This document shows, piece by piece, positions 63,106-64,000 of a stretch of DNA of 64,000 bases. Under the pieces are notes generated by a model. It saw nothing but the letters and a program-made list of their open reading frames with translations. It was not told the DNA's origin and did no database searches. Source of the DNA: Glandiceps talaboti (lineage: Eukaryota; Hemichordata; Enteropneusta; Spengelidae); assembly GCF_964340395.1 (NCBI RefSeq), contig NC_135549.1:14377342-14441341 (forward strand), in the 5' to 3' direction. The position numbers and the translations under genes are program-made. The stretch's first letter is position 1. Each line of letters begins with the position of its first letter.

Positions 63106-63650
63106 CCATGCAAAATGAAAACATGGAGATTGTCTGTGTCTTTGTACAGTTCTTGAAGTGACGAGTTCTAATGTAAAATCTTTAAGGAAAAAAGAAAAAG
63201 ACCTGTTTTAGCTGAAGGGCCAAGACAGCATCTCCTTGACTTTAGCCTGAATACAGCCAAAGATGTTGAGGAAACTGCTTCCTCTGACTGGTGAAAGTGG
63301 GGACATGATCAGCTGTTCTTTTTATCTATCATTGGGGATACAGTCCCAAAATCCTGGATACCACCGTTGGTTCTTATAAAGCATTCAAAATGAAAACATT
63401 GAGATGGCTTACCTTTGATATAGTTGTAGAAGTGAACAAAATACAGACTTGTACCAATACTTGTGTACGCTATATGTGCAGAAGGCATTCGAGATGAGAC
63501 ATCAAGAGATGGCTTACCTTTGATATAGTTGTAGCAGTGAACAAAATACCAGCTTACTTGATCAATGGTTATATACACTTCGTAAAGGAATTCAAGATGA
63601 GACATGGAGATGCTGTGTCTTTGATACTGTTGCAGAAGTGAGCAAAGCTG
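63106..63650. repeat. Diverged repeat in PMCA intron 5, four copies
   Basis: A motif like GCATTCAAAATGA-ACAT-GAG followed by ATGGCTTACCTTTGATATAG and TTGTAGAAGTGA recurs at about 63,106, 63,381, 63,485 and 63,585. The last three are about 100-104 bp apart. The minus-strand frame across them is a repeat product. Confidence 0.75.
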
Positions 63651-64000
63651 TGATTGTTATTTTACTTACATGTACTTTCCAAAAGTATTGACCTGGAGAT
63701 ATATGTGTTGTATAAAAGAGATAAGGCGGTACATATTGCTTCTCCTGAGATTAACTGCTGGTCCAATGATCAGAGTATAGACAAAAGTAATACTTACAGA
63801 CAAATTTTGCATTCACAAAGAAACATGTTAGGAAATAAGTTAGAGGCAGCCTAGTTTTATAGCTATAGGTTGTGTTGCCAGACTTGCCATGCCTGTAGGG
63901 ATAACACTTAGTAAGATACTCACTGATTCACAACTACTCTAATTGCTTCCTTCATTCACATTCCAAGCAAGCCTTTCCCTATGGAGCAGCACTCAGGAAA

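Larger units (their letters stand above)
62804..64000 (+). other. PMCA intron 5, start only (runs off the window)
   Basis: This starts at GTGAGT and no acceptor with recognisable PMCA sequence follows. It contains a minus-strand SINE head at about 62,966-63,040 and four diverged copies of a roughly 100-bp repeat at 63,106-63,650. From 63,650 to the end I see nothing. Confidence 0.7.

Overview
This window looks like nuclear DNA of an animal, most likely a marine invertebrate; I cannot name the phylum. It is AT-rich, has few CpG but much TG/CA, and is packed with micro- and minisatellites. It carries tRNA-derived SINE-like units, a Penelope-like retroelement remnant and one intron-split animal gene. 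There is nothing bacterial here: no operons, no CRISPR array and no long uninterrupted real ORFs.

Layout: positions 1 to about 54,900 hold no protein-coding gene I can support. This stretch is repeat-rich. It holds large tandem arrays at 6.3-7.4 kb (29-bp unit), 7.6-8.0 kb (47/48-bp unit), 32.6-33.1 kb (21-bp unit in 63-bp higher-order units), 34.0-34.7 kb (60-bp unit) and 46.2-46.5 kb (22-bp unit), plus many (GT)n, (ATGT)n and (GTCT)n tracts. It also holds several inverted-repeat (foldback) elements, among them a clean MITE with 9-bp target duplications at 50,259-50,683, and a 5'-truncated Penelope-like element coding for the end of a GIY-YIG domain at about 36.8-37.3 kb, lodged in a (CATA)n microsatellite.

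From 54,911 to the right edge is the 5' part of a plus-strand plasma-membrane Ca2+-ATPase gene (PMCA/ATP2B). Five coding exons (54,938-55,097; 57,873-58,064; 58,594-58,836; 59,832-59,957; 62,645-62,803) join into one frame of 293 complete codons. They encode the cytosolic N-terminus, TM1, TM2, the actuator domain with the TGES motif, and the start of the lysine-rich regulatory linker. The catalytic and calmodulin-binding parts lie beyond the window. A 3' splice site just before the first coding exon shows that at least one non-coding 5' exon, and the promoter, lie further upstream; I could not place them.

I did not find a convincing new gene system. The most unusual items are structural: an A-B-A'-B' interleaved inverted repeat in PMCA intron 3, the MITE, the retroelement inside a microsatellite, three inverted repeats sharing a CAGAGACTTG core, and tandem arrays whose unit length divides by three so that several frames stay open.
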